Positions 8,346 to 17,892 of a stretch of 64,000 nucleotides of DNA are shown here, in pieces. Source of the DNA: Streptomyces sp. NBC_00273 (GTDB lineage: Bacteria; Actinomycetota; Actinomycetes; Streptomycetales; Streptomycetaceae); the NCBI RefSeq assembly GCF_036178145.1, contig NZ_CP108067.1, forward strand, positions 3,534,001-3,598,000, written 5' to 3'. The position numbers were made by a program, and so were the translations under genes. The notes below the pieces were generated by a model. It was not told the origin of the DNA. It worked only from the letters and a program-made list of their open reading frames with translations, and made no database searches. Position 1 is the first letter of the stretch, and each line of letters starts with the position of its first letter.

Positions 8346-10538
8346 TCAGCCCTTCTCCAGGTACTGCTCGCGCTCGGTGTCCAGCAGGGCGTCCAGCGCG
8401 GTCCGCAGACCCGGCAGGTGTTCCAGCGCGGGGTCCTCGGCGACGACGCGGGTGGCCTCCTCCCGCGCCTGGGCGATGACCTCCTCGTCCTCGATGACGG
8501 CGAGCATGCGCAGCGAGGAGCGGACCCCGGACTGGGCCTGGCCGAGCACATCGCCCTCGCGGCGCTGTTCCAGGTCGATCCGGGAGAGTTCGAAGCCGTC
8601 GAGGGTGGCGGCGACGGCGGCCAGTCGGGCCCGGGCGGGGCTGGCCTCGTGCATTTCGCTGACCAGCAGGCACAGACCGGGCGCGGAGCCCCGGCCGACG
8701 CGGCCGCGCAGCTGGTGGAGCTGGGAGACGCCGAACCGGTCCGCATCCATGATCACCATGACCGTGGAGTTGGGGACGTTCACCCCGACCTCGATGACGG
8801 TGGTGGCGACCAGCACCTTGACCTCGCCGGCGGCGAACCGGCGCATGACGTCGTCCTTGTCGGCGGGGTCCATCCGGCCGTGCAGCACCTCGACGCCCAG
8901 TCCCGCCAGCGGTCCGCGCGTGAGCTGCTCGGCGATCTCCACGACCGCGAGGGGCGGCCTCTTGTCGCCGTCGTCCTCGGCGGACTTCTTCTTGGGATCG
9001 TCCTCCCCGTCCCCGATGCGCGGGCAGACCACATAGGCCTGGTGCCCCTTCTCGACCTCCTCGCGGACCCGTTCCCAGGCCCGCGCGAGGAAGTGCGGCT
9101 TGTCCTTCGAAGGCACCACGTGCGTGGCGATCGGGGAACGCCCGGCCGGCAGCTGGTCGAGGACGGAGGTCTCCAGGTCGCCGAAGACGGTCATGGCGAC
9201 CGTGCGCGGGATCGGGGTCGCCGTCATCACCAGCAGGTGCGGAGGTTGCTTCCCCTTGGACCGCAGCGCGTCGCGTTGCTCCACCCCGAAACGGTGCTGC
9301 TCGTCCACGACGACCAGGCCGAGGTCGTGGAACTGCACCTTGTCCTCGATCAGCGCGTGCGTGCCGATCACGATCCCGGCCTCACCGGTGACCAGGTCGA
9401 GCAGGGCCTGGCGGCGCGCGGGCATCCCCATGGAGCCGGTGAGCAGCACCACCTTGGTGCCCCGGTCGGAGCCGCCGAGCATGCCCCCTTCGGCGAGCTC
9501 TCCCATCATCTCGGTGATGGAGCGGTGGTGCTGCTGGGCGAGCACCTCGGTGGGCGCGAGCATGGCCGCCTGCCCGCCACTGTCCACGACGGCGAGCATC
9601 GCCCGCAGTGCGACCAGGGTCTTGCCCGAGCCGACCTCTCCCTGAAGGAGGCGGTGCATGGGGTGTTCGGTGGCCAGGTCGTCGAAGATCTCCTTGGAGA
9701 CGGCCTGCTGGCCCTGGGTGAGGGTGAAGGGCAGTTTCGCGTCGAAGGAGTCGAGCAGGCCGCCGGGGACCGGGCGGCGCGGGACGGCCGGGAGCTGGGA
9801 GTCGGCGTGCCGGCGGCGGGCCAGGGCGACCTGGAGGACGAAGGCCTCGTCCCACTTCAGGCGCTGGCGGGCGTCCTCGATGTCGGCCTTGGTGCCCGGG
9901 CGGTGGATCTTCAACAGGGCCTCGGTGAGCGGGACCAGCCCGCGGCCCTCGCGCAGGGCGGGCGGCAGCGGGTCCACGGCGTCCTGGGCGCTGGGCAGCA
10001 CCGCGTCCACGCACTTGGCGATCTTCCAGGACTCCATCTTGGCGCAGGCGGGGTAGATCGGGATGAGCTGGTTGGCGAAGGCGGTCGCGGCGTCCCGGTC
10101 CGAGGCGTCCGCGCCCAGCGGCTCGTAGGCGGGGTGGGAGAGCTGGAGCTTGCGGTTGAACATGCCGACCTTGCCCGCGAACATGGCGCGGGTCCCCGGC
10201 AGCAGGTCCTTGTGCGGCTTGTGGACCCCGGCGCCGAAGAAGACCAGCTGGAGGCGGCCGCTGCCGTCGGTGATGGTCACCTCCAGGCGCTTGCCGCGGC
10301 CCCCGTTGAAGGTCAGGATCCGGGCGTCGGCGACCTGTGCGACGACGGTCACGTGCTCGTCGATCTGGTCGGCGAGCTCGGCGAGCGAGGTCAGCTCACC
10401 GCGCTCGGCGTACCGCCGCGGGTAGTGGTGGAGCAGGTCCAGGGCCGTGTGCAGGCCGAGCTGTTCGGCCAGCACCTTGGCGGTGGCGGGACCGAGCGTC
10501 TTCTTGAGGTCTTCGTCGAGCGCGGGCACGTGTTCCAT
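8346..10538 (-). CDS. recG: ATP-dependent DNA helicase RecG
   Basis: This 730-residue branch-migration helicase rescues stalled forks and processes Holliday junctions. An N-terminal wedge/OB domain (VTVVAQVADARIL, about 75-150) precedes helicase motifs: Walker A LLQGEVGSGKTLVAL, DEQH box VVVDEQHRFGVEQRD, motif III LVMTATPIPRT, and motifs V/VI around TVIEVGVNVPN and QLRGRVGRG. An insert of charged residues (DDPKKKSAEDDGDKRP) sits between motifs IV and V. The ATG at 10538 gives the conserved opening LDEDLKKTLGPATAKVLAEQ. It lies 26 bases after the DAK-domain gene. Confidence 0.96.
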   Translation of the reverse strand: MEHVPALDEDLKKTLGPATAKVLAEQLGLHTALDLLHHYPRRYAERGELTSLAELADQIDEHVTVVAQVADARILTFNGGRGKRLEVTITDGSGRLQLVFFGAGVHKPHKDLLPGTRAMFAGKVGMFNRKLQLSHPAYEPLGADASDRDAATAFANQLIPIYPACAKMESWKIAKCVDAVLPSAQDAVDPLPPALREGRGLVPLTEALLKIHRPGTKADIEDARQRLKWDEAFVLQVALARRRHADSQLPAVPRRPVPGGLLDSFDAKLPFTLTQGQQAVSKEIFDDLATEHPMHRLLQGEVGSGKTLVALRAMLAVVDSGGQAAMLAPTEVLAQQHHRSITEMMGELAEGGMLGGSDRGTKVVLLTGSMGMPARRQALLDLVTGEAGIVIGTHALIEDKVQFHDLGLVVVDEQHRFGVEQRDALRSKGKQPPHLLVMTATPIPRTVAMTVFGDLETSVLDQLPAGRSPIATHVVPSKDKPHFLARAWERVREEVEKGHQAYVVCPRIGDGEDDPKKKSAEDDGDKRPPLAVVEIAEQLTRGPLAGLGVEVLHGRMDPADKDDVMRRFAAGEVKVLVATTVIEVGVNVPNSTVMVIMDADRFGVSQLHQLRGRVGRGSAPGLCLLVSEMHEASPARARLAAVAATLDGFELSRIDLEQRREGDVLGQAQSGVRSSLRMLAVIEDEEVIAQAREEATRVVAEDPALEHLPGLRTALDALLDTEREQYLEKG

Positions 10539-10564
10539 TGCACACCATGGTGCTGACAAGCCGG

Positions 10565-12235
10565 CTATTCCACCCCGACGAGGAGCGGAGCCGAGTACCG
10601 GCCGCCCCGGTAGGTGACGGTGTCCACCGCGAGGTGGCCCTGCTGGACGTAGGCCTCCAGGCGCTCGGCGACGGCGTCCGGTACGTCGGGTCCCAGGACC
10701 AGGGTGACGAGTTCGCCGCCGGAGCCCAGCATCCGGTCCAGGACGGCTTCGGCGGTCTCGGCCAGGCCCGAACCGATCACCGCGACGTCCCCGTCGATGA
10801 GGCCGAGCACGTCGCCGGCCTGGCAGATGCCGGCCGAGGTGAAGGACTGCCGTTCGGCGAAGGCCAGTTCCCCGTACCGGGTGGCGCCGGCGGCCGCCGT
10901 CATGGCGACCACGTCCTCGTCGAAGCTGCCCTCGGGGTCGTGCACGGCGAGGGCGGCCAGGCCCTGGACCGCGGACCGGGTGGGGATCACGGCCACCCGT
11001 ACGCCCTCGGCGCGGGCCTGTTCGGCCGCCGCGGCCGCGGCGGCGCGCAGTTCGGCGCCGCCGGGCAGCAGCACCACCTCGCGGGCGTGCGCGCGGCGGA
11101 CGGCGTCGAGCAGTTCGGCCACGGCCGGCGGCTCCCCGGGGCGTACGAGCACGGTGGTCGCTCCCGCCTCCCCGCACAGCCCGGCCAGTCCCTCGCCGGG
11201 GACGACGGCGACCACGGCCCGCTGGGCGCGCTCGCCCCGTGCCCGGCGGCGCTCGTCCCCGAAGTGGGTGATCCGTATCCGGTAGGGCCGTCCGGCCACG
11301 ACTCCGGCCTCCACGGCCGCGCCGGGGTCGTCGACGTGGACGTGGACGTTCCACAGTCCGTCGCCGCCGACCACGACCAGGGAGTCGCCGAGTCCGTCGA
11401 GGCGTTCGCGCAGTTCGCCGACGGCCGCCTCGGAGGCCTCCAGCAGGTAGATCACCTCGTACGCGGGTCCGTCCTCCTCCTGCGCGCAGGGGTCCGGCGA
11501 CGACGGGACGGGCACCGCGCGGCCGCGCACCGGTTCGACGGCCGGTTCCTGGCCGGACAGGGCCTGCCACAGGGCGCCGAAGACGACGACCAGCCCGCAG
11601 CCCCCGGCGTCGACCACTCCCGCCCGGCCCAGTGCGGCGAGCTGCCCGGGGGTGTCGGCGAGGGCGGCGCGGGCCCCGTCGTAGGCGGCCCGGGCCACCT
11701 CTGACGCGGTCCCGGCGGCGGCTCCGGCCGCCTCGCCGGCCCGGGCGGCGGCGCCGGCGACGGTGAGCATGGTGCCCTCCACCGGGTGCGCGACGGCCGC
11801 GTACGCCTCCTCCGCGGCCCGGGTGAGCGCGCGGGCCAGCAGCCCGCCGGGGCCCCGTCCGGCCTGTTCCGCCGGCTCGGCGGGCTCGGCGCCGAGTACG
11901 TCGGCCACGCCGCGCAGCAGCTGCGCCAGGATCGTCCCGGAGTTCCCGCGGGCGCCCACCAGGGCTCCGTGCGCCCAGGCCCGTACGGCCTCGGCCAGGG
12001 AGGTCCGCCCTGTGCCGTCGGTCACCTCGGGGAAGGCCTCGGCGAGGCCTCGGTCGGCCGATTCGGCGGTGAGGTAGAGGTTGGTGCCGGTGTCGGCGTC
12101 GGCGACCGGGTAGACGTTGATCGCGTCGATGTCCTCGCGGGCCCGGCCCAGTGCGGCCAGGGCCAGCGAGCTCCAGGTGCGCACCGCTTCGGCGTCGAGC
12201 TCGTCAGGGGACTGCGGCTGCGGCTCGTGCGGCAC
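10565..12235 (-). CDS. DAK-domain (YloV/FakA-like) kinase-related protein
   Basis: About 556 residues. The N-terminal DhaL/Dak2 domain (about 10-200) has the phosphoacceptor-site pattern NVYPVADADTGTNLYLT and ARGNSGTILAQLLRG, known in dihydroxyacetone kinase and in the fatty-acid kinase FakA. The C-terminal half resembles the DUF1949/FakA C domain (LLEASEAAVGELRERLDGLGDS, HVHVDDPG). In Firmicutes FakA phosphorylates fatty acids with FakB; whether this protein does so is inferred. Start choice: a GTG at 12235 preceded by GAGGAGGAA. The gene is followed closely by recG, as in many bacteria. Confidence 0.85.
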   Translation of the reverse strand: MPHEPQPQSPDELDAEAVRTWSSLALAALGRAREDIDAINVYPVADADTGTNLYLTAESADRGLAEAFPEVTDGTGRTSLAEAVRAWAHGALVGARGNSGTILAQLLRGVADVLGAEPAEPAEQAGRGPGGLLARALTRAAEEAYAAVAHPVEGTMLTVAGAAARAGEAAGAAAGTASEVARAAYDGARAALADTPGQLAALGRAGVVDAGGCGLVVVFGALWQALSGQEPAVEPVRGRAVPVPSSPDPCAQEEDGPAYEVIYLLEASEAAVGELRERLDGLGDSLVVVGGDGLWNVHVHVDDPGAAVEAGVVAGRPYRIRITHFGDERRRARGERAQRAVVAVVPGEGLAGLCGEAGATTVLVRPGEPPAVAELLDAVRRAHAREVVLLPGGAELRAAAAAAAEQARAEGVRVAVIPTRSAVQGLAALAVHDPEGSFDEDVVAMTAAAGATRYGELAFAERQSFTSAGICQAGDVLGLIDGDVAVIGSGLAETAEAVLDRMLGSGGELVTLVLGPDVPDAVAERLEAYVQQGHLAVDTVTYRGGRYSAPLLVGVE

Positions 12236-12336
12236 CGGGCGTTCCTCCTCGTGCGGGCCAGGGTTCACCGCAGGGTAACGAAGGACCGCCCGTGCTTCGG
12301 GACCGCGGGGCGGCAGCAGCGGCGGCCATGGTAGTT

Positions 12337-12365
12337 TTCTTGGACGGACGCAGTCGTTGTATGCT
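12337..12365 (+). promoter_or_regulatory. Candidate rpmB promoter
   Basis: TTCTTG (12337-12342) and TATGCT (12360-12365) are separated by 17 bases and lie about 110 bases upstream of rpmB. No Zur-box-like palindrome was recognised in the interval, so control by zinc is not apparent. Confidence 0.35.
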
Positions 12366-12475
12366 GCTCCGGTTGCCCGGCGAGAGTCGGGCCATTCCCC
12401 CGGCAAACCACTTCAGACCTCTGAATCCGGTGCGCCGGTTTCACTGTAATTGCATCTGAAGTCTTGGAGTGACCT

Positions 12476-12661
12476 GTGGCTGCCAACTGCGACGTTTGCG
12501 CCAAGGGGCCGAGCTTCGGCAACAACATCTCCCACTCGCACCGCCGCACCTCGCGTCGCTGGAACCCGAACATCCAGCGCGTCCGTGCCGTGGTCAATGG
12601 GACGCCGAAGCGCCTCAACGCCTGCACCTCGTGCATCAAGGCCGGCAAGGTCTCGCGCTGA
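12476..12661 (+). CDS. rpmB: 50S ribosomal protein L28 (zinc-binding, four-cysteine form)
   Basis: The 61-residue protein begins at a GTG ([19 protein letters not shown]) after a GGAG ribosome site. It has two CxxC pairs: CDVC near residue 5 and CTSC near residue 50. This is the zinc-containing C+ form of L28; actinomycetes often also encode a cysteine-free paralogue induced in zinc starvation. It is followed by a strong bidirectional terminator. Confidence 0.96.
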   Translation: MAANCDVCAKGPSFGNNISHSHRRTSRRWNPNIQRVRAVVNGTPKRLNACTSCIKAGKVSR

Positions 12662-12696
12662 CGCCTCCCGTCGTAGCGCAGCCCTTTCCGGTTGCC

Positions 12697-12732
12697 AAAA
12701 AGGCCGGTTCACCTCTGGTGAACCGGCCTTTT
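12697..12732. terminator. Bidirectional intrinsic terminator between rpmB and thiD
   Basis: A 16-bp perfect stem of AAAAGGCCGGTTCACC and its complement surrounds a TCT loop. It ends in T-runs on both strands, serving the convergent rpmB and thiD. Confidence 0.9.
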
Positions 12733-12794
12733 GCCTTGTCCGGGGGCCTGGTCGGACACCCGGCCGGTGGGCCGGCCTGGCCGTCGCGGCGGGT

Positions 12795-13595
12795 TCAGCG
12801 CCACTGCCAGGCGTGATCCACCGGGCCGATGCCCCCGCCGAGCGCGAAGCCGGCGGCGATGGCGCCCGTGACGTACTCCTTGGCGGCCGTGACCGCCTCC
12901 GGGACGGTCAGTCCCTTCGCCAGGCCCGCCGCGATCGCGCTGGCCAGGGTGCAGCCGGTGCCGTGGGTGTGCCGGTTGTCGTGACGCGGGGCGCGCAGCC
13001 ACCGCTCCTCGGTGCCGTCGGTGAGCAGGTCCACCGCCTCGTGGCCGTGCGCCGCGAGGTGTCCGCCCTTGATCAGCGCCCACCGCGGCCCGTGGCCGAG
13101 GACCGCGTCGGCGGCCCGCCGCATGTCGTCCTCGGTCTCCACCACCACACCCGTGAGCTGGGCCACCTCGTCCAGGTTGGGGGTGGCCACCGTGGCCCGC
13201 GGCAGCAGCTCCTTGCGTACGGCGTCCAGCGCCGAGGCGGCGAGCAGCGCGTCCCCGTGCTTGGAGACCCCGACGGGGTCCACGACGGCCGGGGCCCGGG
13301 TGTCCGCGAGCAGCGCGGCCACCGTTTCCACCAGGACGGCGGAGGAGAGCATCCCGGTCTTCACGGCCCGGACCCCGATGTCGTCCGTCACGGCCCGGTA
13401 CTGGGCCGTGACGGCCTCGGCGGGCAGTTCCCATACCCCGCGTACCCCGAGCGAGTTCTGCGCCGTCACGGCGGTCACCACGCTCATGCCGTGCACCCCG
13501 AGCGCCAGCATGGTCTTGAGGTCGGCCTGGATGCCCGCGCCGCCGCCGGAGTCGGATCCGGCGACGGTCAGGCACAGCGGCGGGGCGGTGCTCAC
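12795..13595 (-). CDS. thiD: Hydroxymethylpyrimidine/phosphomethylpyrimidine kinase
   Basis: This 266-residue ribokinase-fold enzyme phosphorylates HMP and HMP-phosphate in thiamine synthesis. The substrate segment [19 protein letters not shown] is at the N-terminus. The anion-hole and catalytic region [23 protein letters not shown] is near 205-230, with the catalytic base in the GTGC motif. The GTG start at 13595 overlaps the thiL stop (GTGA), so the two thiamine kinases are translationally coupled. Confidence 0.95.
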   Translation of the reverse strand: MSTAPPLCLTVAGSDSGGGAGIQADLKTMLALGVHGMSVVTAVTAQNSLGVRGVWELPAEAVTAQYRAVTDDIGVRAVKTGMLSSAVLVETVAALLADTRAPAVVDPVGVSKHGDALLAASALDAVRKELLPRATVATPNLDEVAQLTGVVVETEDDMRRAADAVLGHGPRWALIKGGHLAAHGHEAVDLLTDGTEERWLRAPRHDNRHTHGTGCTLASAIAAGLAKGLTVPEAVTAAKEYVTGAIAAGFALGGGIGPVDHAWQWR

Positions 13596-14575
13596 AGCGC
13601 GCCGTCCTGGGCGGCCGGGTCGGCCCCGAAGTGGTCCCAGCCGCCGGTGCTGGTCCAGGGCGCGCCGTCGACGGTCACCTGGGGCAGCGCGGAGCGGTTG
13701 AGCACCTCGCCGATGACCTTCCAGCGGGCGGGGAGCTTCACGTCGGGCGGGAAGGTCGCCACGATCGCGTGGTCCTCTCCTCCGGTGAGCACCCACTGCA
13801 GCGGGTCCACGCCGACGGCCTGTCCGATGTCGTGCATCTGGGTCGGGATGTCGACGGCGGCCGAGCGCAGGTCGATCCGTACCTTGCTGGCTTCGGCGAT
13901 GTGCCCGAGGTCGGCGATCAGGCCGTCGCTGACGTCGGTCATGGCGGTGGCGCCGAGTCCGGCGGCCGCGGGGCCCGCGTGGTACGGCGGCTCGGGGCGT
14001 CGGTGCGCCTCGACGAAGGCCCGCGGGGAGCGGAAGCCGCGCGAGAGCACGGCGAAGCCGGCCGCGGACCAGCCGAGCCAGCCGGTGACGGCGACGACGT
14101 CGCCGGGCTGGGCCCCGGAGCGCAGGACGGGCTCGTGGTTGCGCAGGTCGCCGAGGGCGGTGATGGCGACGGTGATGACGTCGCCGCGGACGACGTCCCC
14201 GCCGACCACGGCCGCGCCGGCGACCTGGCACTCGTCGCGGATTCCGTCCATCAGCTCGGTGGGCCAGGTGACCGGCAGTTCGGCGGGGACGACGAGGCCG
14301 AGCAGCAGCGCGGTCGGCACCGCGCCCATGGCGGCGATGTCGGCGAGGTTCTGCGCGGCGGCCTTGCGGCCGACGTCGTAGGCCGTGGACCAGTCGCGCC
14401 GGAAGTGCCGGCCCTCCAGCAGGATGTCGGTGCTCGCCACGACCCGCCGGTCGGGGGCGGACACCACCGCGGCGTCGTCGCCCGGTCCGAGCCGGACCGC
14501 CGGGGTGGTGGTGAGCCGTGAGGTGAGCTCCCTGATCAGCCCGAACTCCCCCAGCTCGCCGACAGTGCCCTTCAT
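13592..14575 (-). CDS. thiL: Thiamine-monophosphate kinase
   Basis: This 327-residue PurM-like enzyme makes thiamine diphosphate from thiamine monophosphate. Metal/ATP motifs are visible: [10 protein letters not shown] (about 29-38), [24 protein letters not shown] and [10 protein letters not shown]. The C-terminal STGGWDHFG segment closes the active site. It precedes thiD with a four-base overlap and is divergent from the Lrp-like gene. In the 245-base upstream region a GTCAAC direct repeat (14636-14641 and 14648-14653) reads TTGAC on the minus strand and may include its promoter. Confidence 0.95.
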   Translation of the reverse strand: MKGTVGELGEFGLIRELTSRLTTTPAVRLGPGDDAAVVSAPDRRVVASTDILLEGRHFRRDWSTAYDVGRKAAAQNLADIAAMGAVPTALLLGLVVPAELPVTWPTELMDGIRDECQVAGAAVVGGDVVRGDVITVAITALGDLRNHEPVLRSGAQPGDVVAVTGWLGWSAAGFAVLSRGFRSPRAFVEAHRRPEPPYHAGPAAAGLGATAMTDVSDGLIADLGHIAEASKVRIDLRSAAVDIPTQMHDIGQAVGVDPLQWVLTGGEDHAIVATFPPDVKLPARWKVIGEVLNRSALPQVTVDGAPWTSTGGWDHFGADPAAQDGAL

Positions 14576-14820
14576 CGCTGTGCCCCTTCTTGCCCAGTCC
14601 GCTTGCGGTCGCGAGCCGTCTCAGCTCTGGGTACCGTCAACAGATACGTCAACTTCTGCTCTCCGTACGCCCCGCCGTGCGTGGCGCCGGGCCCGCGGGT
14701 CTCCCCGCGGCGCACGGCGACGCGGTACCGTGGCGTCCCTTCTTCCCCCGGCCCGTTCAATCGTGTGGGGCCCACCCGAAGGTTAGGGGAAATGATCCTC
14801 GTGGCCGCCCTGGAGGTTCC

Positions 14821-15054
14821 GTGGTACAGGCGTACATCCTTATCCAGACCGAAGTGGGCAAGGCGTCGTTCGTCGCCGAGTCCATCGGCCAGATCCCGGG
14901 GGTGATCCAGGCCGAAGACGTGACGGGCCCGTACGACGTGATCGTGCGCGCCCAGGCCGACACCGTGGACGACCTCGGCCGCATGGTGGTCGCCAAGGTC
15001 CAGCAGGTGGAGGGGATCACCCGCACCTTGACCTGCCCGGTGGTCCATCTGTAG
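14821..15054 (+). CDS. Stand-alone Lrp/AsnC ligand-binding (RAM) domain protein
   Basis: Only 77 residues: the alpha/beta ligand-binding domain of Lrp/AsnC regulators (VVQAYILIQTEVGKASF, with GVIQAEDVTGPYDVIV in the middle) without the DNA-binding helix-turn-helix. Starts at a GTG with GGAGG five bases upstream; the upstream frame is not conserved-looking. Such single-domain proteins form ring-like oligomers and may bind amino acids or modulate full-length Lrp proteins. Here the role is unknown. It precedes a lipoprotein gene by 20 bases, but that gene appears to have its own promoter. Confidence 0.88.
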   Translation: MVQAYILIQTEVGKASFVAESIGQIPGVIQAEDVTGPYDVIVRAQADTVDDLGRMVVAKVQQVEGITRTLTCPVVHL

Positions 15055-15074
15055 CCCCCGTCTACTCTAGGCCG

Positions 15075-15590
15075 GTGATGTCCCTCCACCGCCGGCCCCT
15101 GCGTGTCCGCGCCTTGTCCGCCGTGCCCGCCTCGATGGCCGTCCTGGCCGCCGCGGCGTGCTCCCCGGGCGGGTCCGACGAAGCCCGGGTGGACCCACCG
15201 CCCACACCGCCCGCCGCCGTCGCGGGACTCTGTGCGGCACTGCACAAGGAGCTCCCCGAGACGGTGGCCGGCCTGGCGCGGACCAGAACCGAACCGGAGT
15301 CCGATCTGACCGCCGCGTGGGGCGGTTCGGCGATCGTACTGCGGTGCGGTATCCCCAAGCCCCGCAAGATGCTCGATCCGAAGCAGGAGGGCGTCCACGT
15401 GAACGGAGTGGCCTGGCTGCTGGAGAAGCTCGACGACGGTTCCGGCGGCGGGTTCCGGTTCACCACCGGGATGCGGCTGGCCTACACCGAGGTCCAGGTC
15501 GACAAGGAGCACTCCACGGATGCGGGCATGCTGGTCGGCCTGTCCACGGCGATCACCGCGACCGTGCCCGAGGGCATCGCCTCCTACTGA
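15075..15590 (+). CDS. DUF3515 lipoprotein
   Basis: About 171 residues with an N-terminal signal (SAVPASMAVLAAAAC) ending in a lipobox-like LAAAAC, so it is probably lipid-anchored to the outer face of the membrane. The rest resembles the actinobacterial DUF3515 family, including the conserved WGGSAIVLRCGIPKP segment. Function is unknown. The start is GTG at 15075 or the adjacent ATG at 15078. A -10-like TACTCT (15063-15068) lies six bases before the GTG and no ribosome site is visible, consistent with a leaderless mRNA. A strong hairpin terminator follows. Confidence 0.85.
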   Translation: MMSLHRRPLRVRALSAVPASMAVLAAAACSPGGSDEARVDPPPTPPAAVAGLCAALHKELPETVAGLARTRTEPESDLTAAWGGSAIVLRCGIPKPRKMLDPKQEGVHVNGVAWLLEKLDDGSGGGFRFTTGMRLAYTEVQVDKEHSTDAGMLVGLSTAITATVPEGIASY

Positions 15591-15627
15591 GTACCGCGCT
15601 CCGCCCACCCGGGTACCGAGCACACCG

Positions 15628-15674
15628 CCGCCCGCCGACCGCCTTCGAAGGCGGTCGGCGGGCGGTCGGCTTTT
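15628..15674 (+). terminator. Hairpin terminator after the DUF3515 gene
   Basis: A 19-bp perfect palindrome is centred at 15646/15647 (arms 15628-15646 and 15647-15665, with CTTCGAAG at the apex). A short T-run (CTTTT) follows. It separates the lipoprotein gene from the convergent ddlA. Confidence 0.85.
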
Positions 15675-15684
15675 CGGACGACTG

Positions 15685-16842
15685 TCAGCGCAGGCCGGTG
15701 GAGCGGCGCAGGGCCGCCTGGATCAGGCGGTCCACCAGCTCCGGGTACTCGATGCCCGTCTTCTGCCACATCAGCGGGTACATGGAGATCGGCGTGAAGC
15801 CCGGCATCGTGTTGATCTCGTTGATGACGAACTCGCCGTCTTCGGTGAGGAAGAAGTCGGCGCGCACCAGGCCCTCGCAGGACGCGGCCTCGAAGGCCTC
15901 GATCGCGAGCCGCTGCACCTCGGCGGTCTGCTCCGGGGTGAGCGGGGCGGGCACGATCCCGGTGGCGGAGTCGATGTACTTCGCCTCGAAGTCGTAGAAG
16001 TCGTGGCTGGACACCGGCGGGATCTCGGCGGGGACGCTCGCGCGCGGCCCGTCCTCGAACTCCAGGACCCCGCACTCGATCTCGCGGCCGCGCAGCAGCG
16101 CCTCCACGATGATCTTCGGGTCGTGGCGCCGGGCCTCCTTGACCGCGGCGTCCAGGCCGGAGGCGTCGTCGACCTTGGTGATGCCGATGGAGGAGCCGGC
16201 CCGGGCGGGCTTGATGAACAGCGGCCAGCCGTGCTCGGCGGCGAAGTCCAGGATCTTGCCCGTGGCGGCGTCCCGGTCGGCCTCCCACTCACGGGGGCGG
16301 ATGGTCACGTACGGGCCGACGCTCAGCCCGAAGGAGGTGAACACCCGCTTCATGTAGTCCTTGTCCTGGCCGACGGCCGAGGCGAGGACGCCGGAGCCGA
16401 CGTACGGGATGCCGGAGAGCTCCAGGAGGCCCTGGAGGGTGCCGTCCTCGCCGTACGGGCCGTGCAGCACGGGGAAGACGACGTCGACCTCGCCCAGGGC
16501 CTTGGGGACGGCGCCCGGTTCGGTGTAGACGACCTGGCGGCTGGCGGGGTCGACCGAGAGCACGACGGCGCCGTCCTCGGAGTCCGCGAGCTCCTCGACA
16601 CTCGGGAGCGTGCGGTCGGCGATGGCCATCCGCTCGGGCTCGTCGGCGGTCAGCGCCCATCGGCCGTCCGTGGTGATGCCGATGGGCAGCACCTCGTACT
16701 TGGAGCGGTCGATGGAGCGCAGTACGGCGCCCGCCGTGACGACCGAGATGGCGTGTTCCGAGCTGCGGCCGCCGAACACGACGGCCACGCGGGGCTTGCG
16801 GCCCTGCTGCTCAGGGGTCTGGGGGAGGTTCTCGCTGCTCAT
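15685..16842 (-). CDS. ddlA: D-alanine--D-alanine ligase
   Basis: This 385-residue ATP-grasp enzyme makes the D-Ala-D-Ala dipeptide for peptidoglycan. The N-terminal motif VAVVFGGRSSEHAISVVTAGAV is followed by FPVLHGPYGEDGTLQGLLEL, the ATP-binding FIKPARAGSSIGITKV, and the metal ligands in VINEINTMPGFTPISMYP. The ATG at 16842 is chosen; an upstream TTG at 16866 would add eight residues and neither has a strong ribosome site. It lies 39 bases downstream of gpsA. Confidence 0.96.
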   Translation of the reverse strand: MSSENLPQTPEQQGRKPRVAVVFGGRSSEHAISVVTAGAVLRSIDRSKYEVLPIGITTDGRWALTADEPERMAIADRTLPSVEELADSEDGAVVLSVDPASRQVVYTEPGAVPKALGEVDVVFPVLHGPYGEDGTLQGLLELSGIPYVGSGVLASAVGQDKDYMKRVFTSFGLSVGPYVTIRPREWEADRDAATGKILDFAAEHGWPLFIKPARAGSSIGITKVDDASGLDAAVKEARRHDPKIIVEALLRGREIECGVLEFEDGPRASVPAEIPPVSSHDFYDFEAKYIDSATGIVPAPLTPEQTAEVQRLAIEAFEAASCEGLVRADFFLTEDGEFVINEINTMPGFTPISMYPLMWQKTGIEYPELVDRLIQAALRRSTGLR

Positions 16843-16881
16843 ATCGCCACGAGAGTACCCGCTCAAGCGTCCGGAAAGGAG

Positions 16882-17892
16882 CTAGCGACGTTCCGGTTTG
16901 GCGCTGCGACCCATCAGGTCCTTGAGCGCGACCAGGGTCGGCTTGCCGTGGTGGACGATGTCCACCACCGTGTCGGTGATCGGCATGTCCACCCCGTGGC
17001 GGCGGGCCAGATCCGCCACCGACTGGCAGGACTTGACGCCCTCGGCGGTCTGCTTGGTGACCGCGATGGTCTCCTCCAGGGTCATCCCGCGGCCGAGGTT
17101 GGTGCCGAAGGTGTGGTTCCGGGAGAGCGGCGAGGAACAGGTGGCGACCAGGTCGCCGAGGCCCGCGAGGCCGGAGAAGGTGAGCGGGTCGGCGCCCATC
17201 GCCACGCCGAGGCGGGTGGCTTCGGCGAGTCCGCGGGTGATGAGCGAGCCCTTGGTGTTGTCGCCCAGGCCCATGCCGTCCGCGATGCCGACGGCGAGGC
17301 CGATGACGTTCTTGACGGCGCCGCCGAGCTCGCAGCCCGTGACGTCGGTGCTCGTGTACGGGCGGAAGTACGCGGTGTGGCAGGCGGCCTGGAGGCGCTG
17401 GGCCACGCTCTCGTCCACGCAGGCGACGACGGAGGCGGCGGGCTGGCGCGCGGCGATCTCGGCGGCCAGGTTGGGGCCGGTGACCACGGCGATGCGCTCG
17501 GCGGGGACCTTGGCCACCTCCTCGATGACCTCGCTCATCCGCTTGGCGGTGCCGAGTTCGATGCCCTTCATCAGCGAGACGAGCACGGTGTCGGGGGCCA
17601 GCAGGGGCGCCCACGCGGCGAGGTTCTCGCGCAGGGTCTGGGACGGGACGGCGAGGACGGTGAAGTCCGCGCCGGCCGCGGCCTCGGCCGGGTCGGTGGT
17701 GGCCCCGAGGTTCGCGGGGAGTTCGACGCCGGGGAAGTAGTCCGGGTTGGTCCGGCCGGTGTTGATGGAGTCGACCACCTCCTGGCGGCGGCCCCACAGC
17801 GTCACCTCGCAGCCGGCGTCGGCGAGCACGATGGCGAAGGCCGTGCCCCAGGAGCCTGTTCCGAAGACGGTCGCCTTCACGGGACGTGTCAC
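16882..17892 (-). CDS. gpsA: Glycerol-3-phosphate dehydrogenase [NAD(P)+]
   Basis: A 336-residue enzyme reducing dihydroxyacetone phosphate to sn-glycerol-3-phosphate for phospholipid synthesis. The Rossmann motif FGTGSWGTAFAIVLAD is near residue 10. The catalytic lysine lies in LGGAVKNVIGLAVG (about 190-205), and the substrate-binding GDNTKGSLITRG follows. The GTG start at 17892 overlaps the plsC stop (GTGA). The order plsC-gpsA gives consecutive early phospholipid steps. Confidence 0.96.
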   Translation of the reverse strand: MTRPVKATVFGTGSWGTAFAIVLADAGCEVTLWGRRQEVVDSINTGRTNPDYFPGVELPANLGATTDPAEAAAGADFTVLAVPSQTLRENLAAWAPLLAPDTVLVSLMKGIELGTAKRMSEVIEEVAKVPAERIAVVTGPNLAAEIAARQPAASVVACVDESVAQRLQAACHTAYFRPYTSTDVTGCELGGAVKNVIGLAVGIADGMGLGDNTKGSLITRGLAEATRLGVAMGADPLTFSGLAGLGDLVATCSSPLSRNHTFGTNLGRGMTLEETIAVTKQTAEGVKSCQSVADLARRHGVDMPITDTVVDIVHHGKPTLVALKDLMGRSAKPERR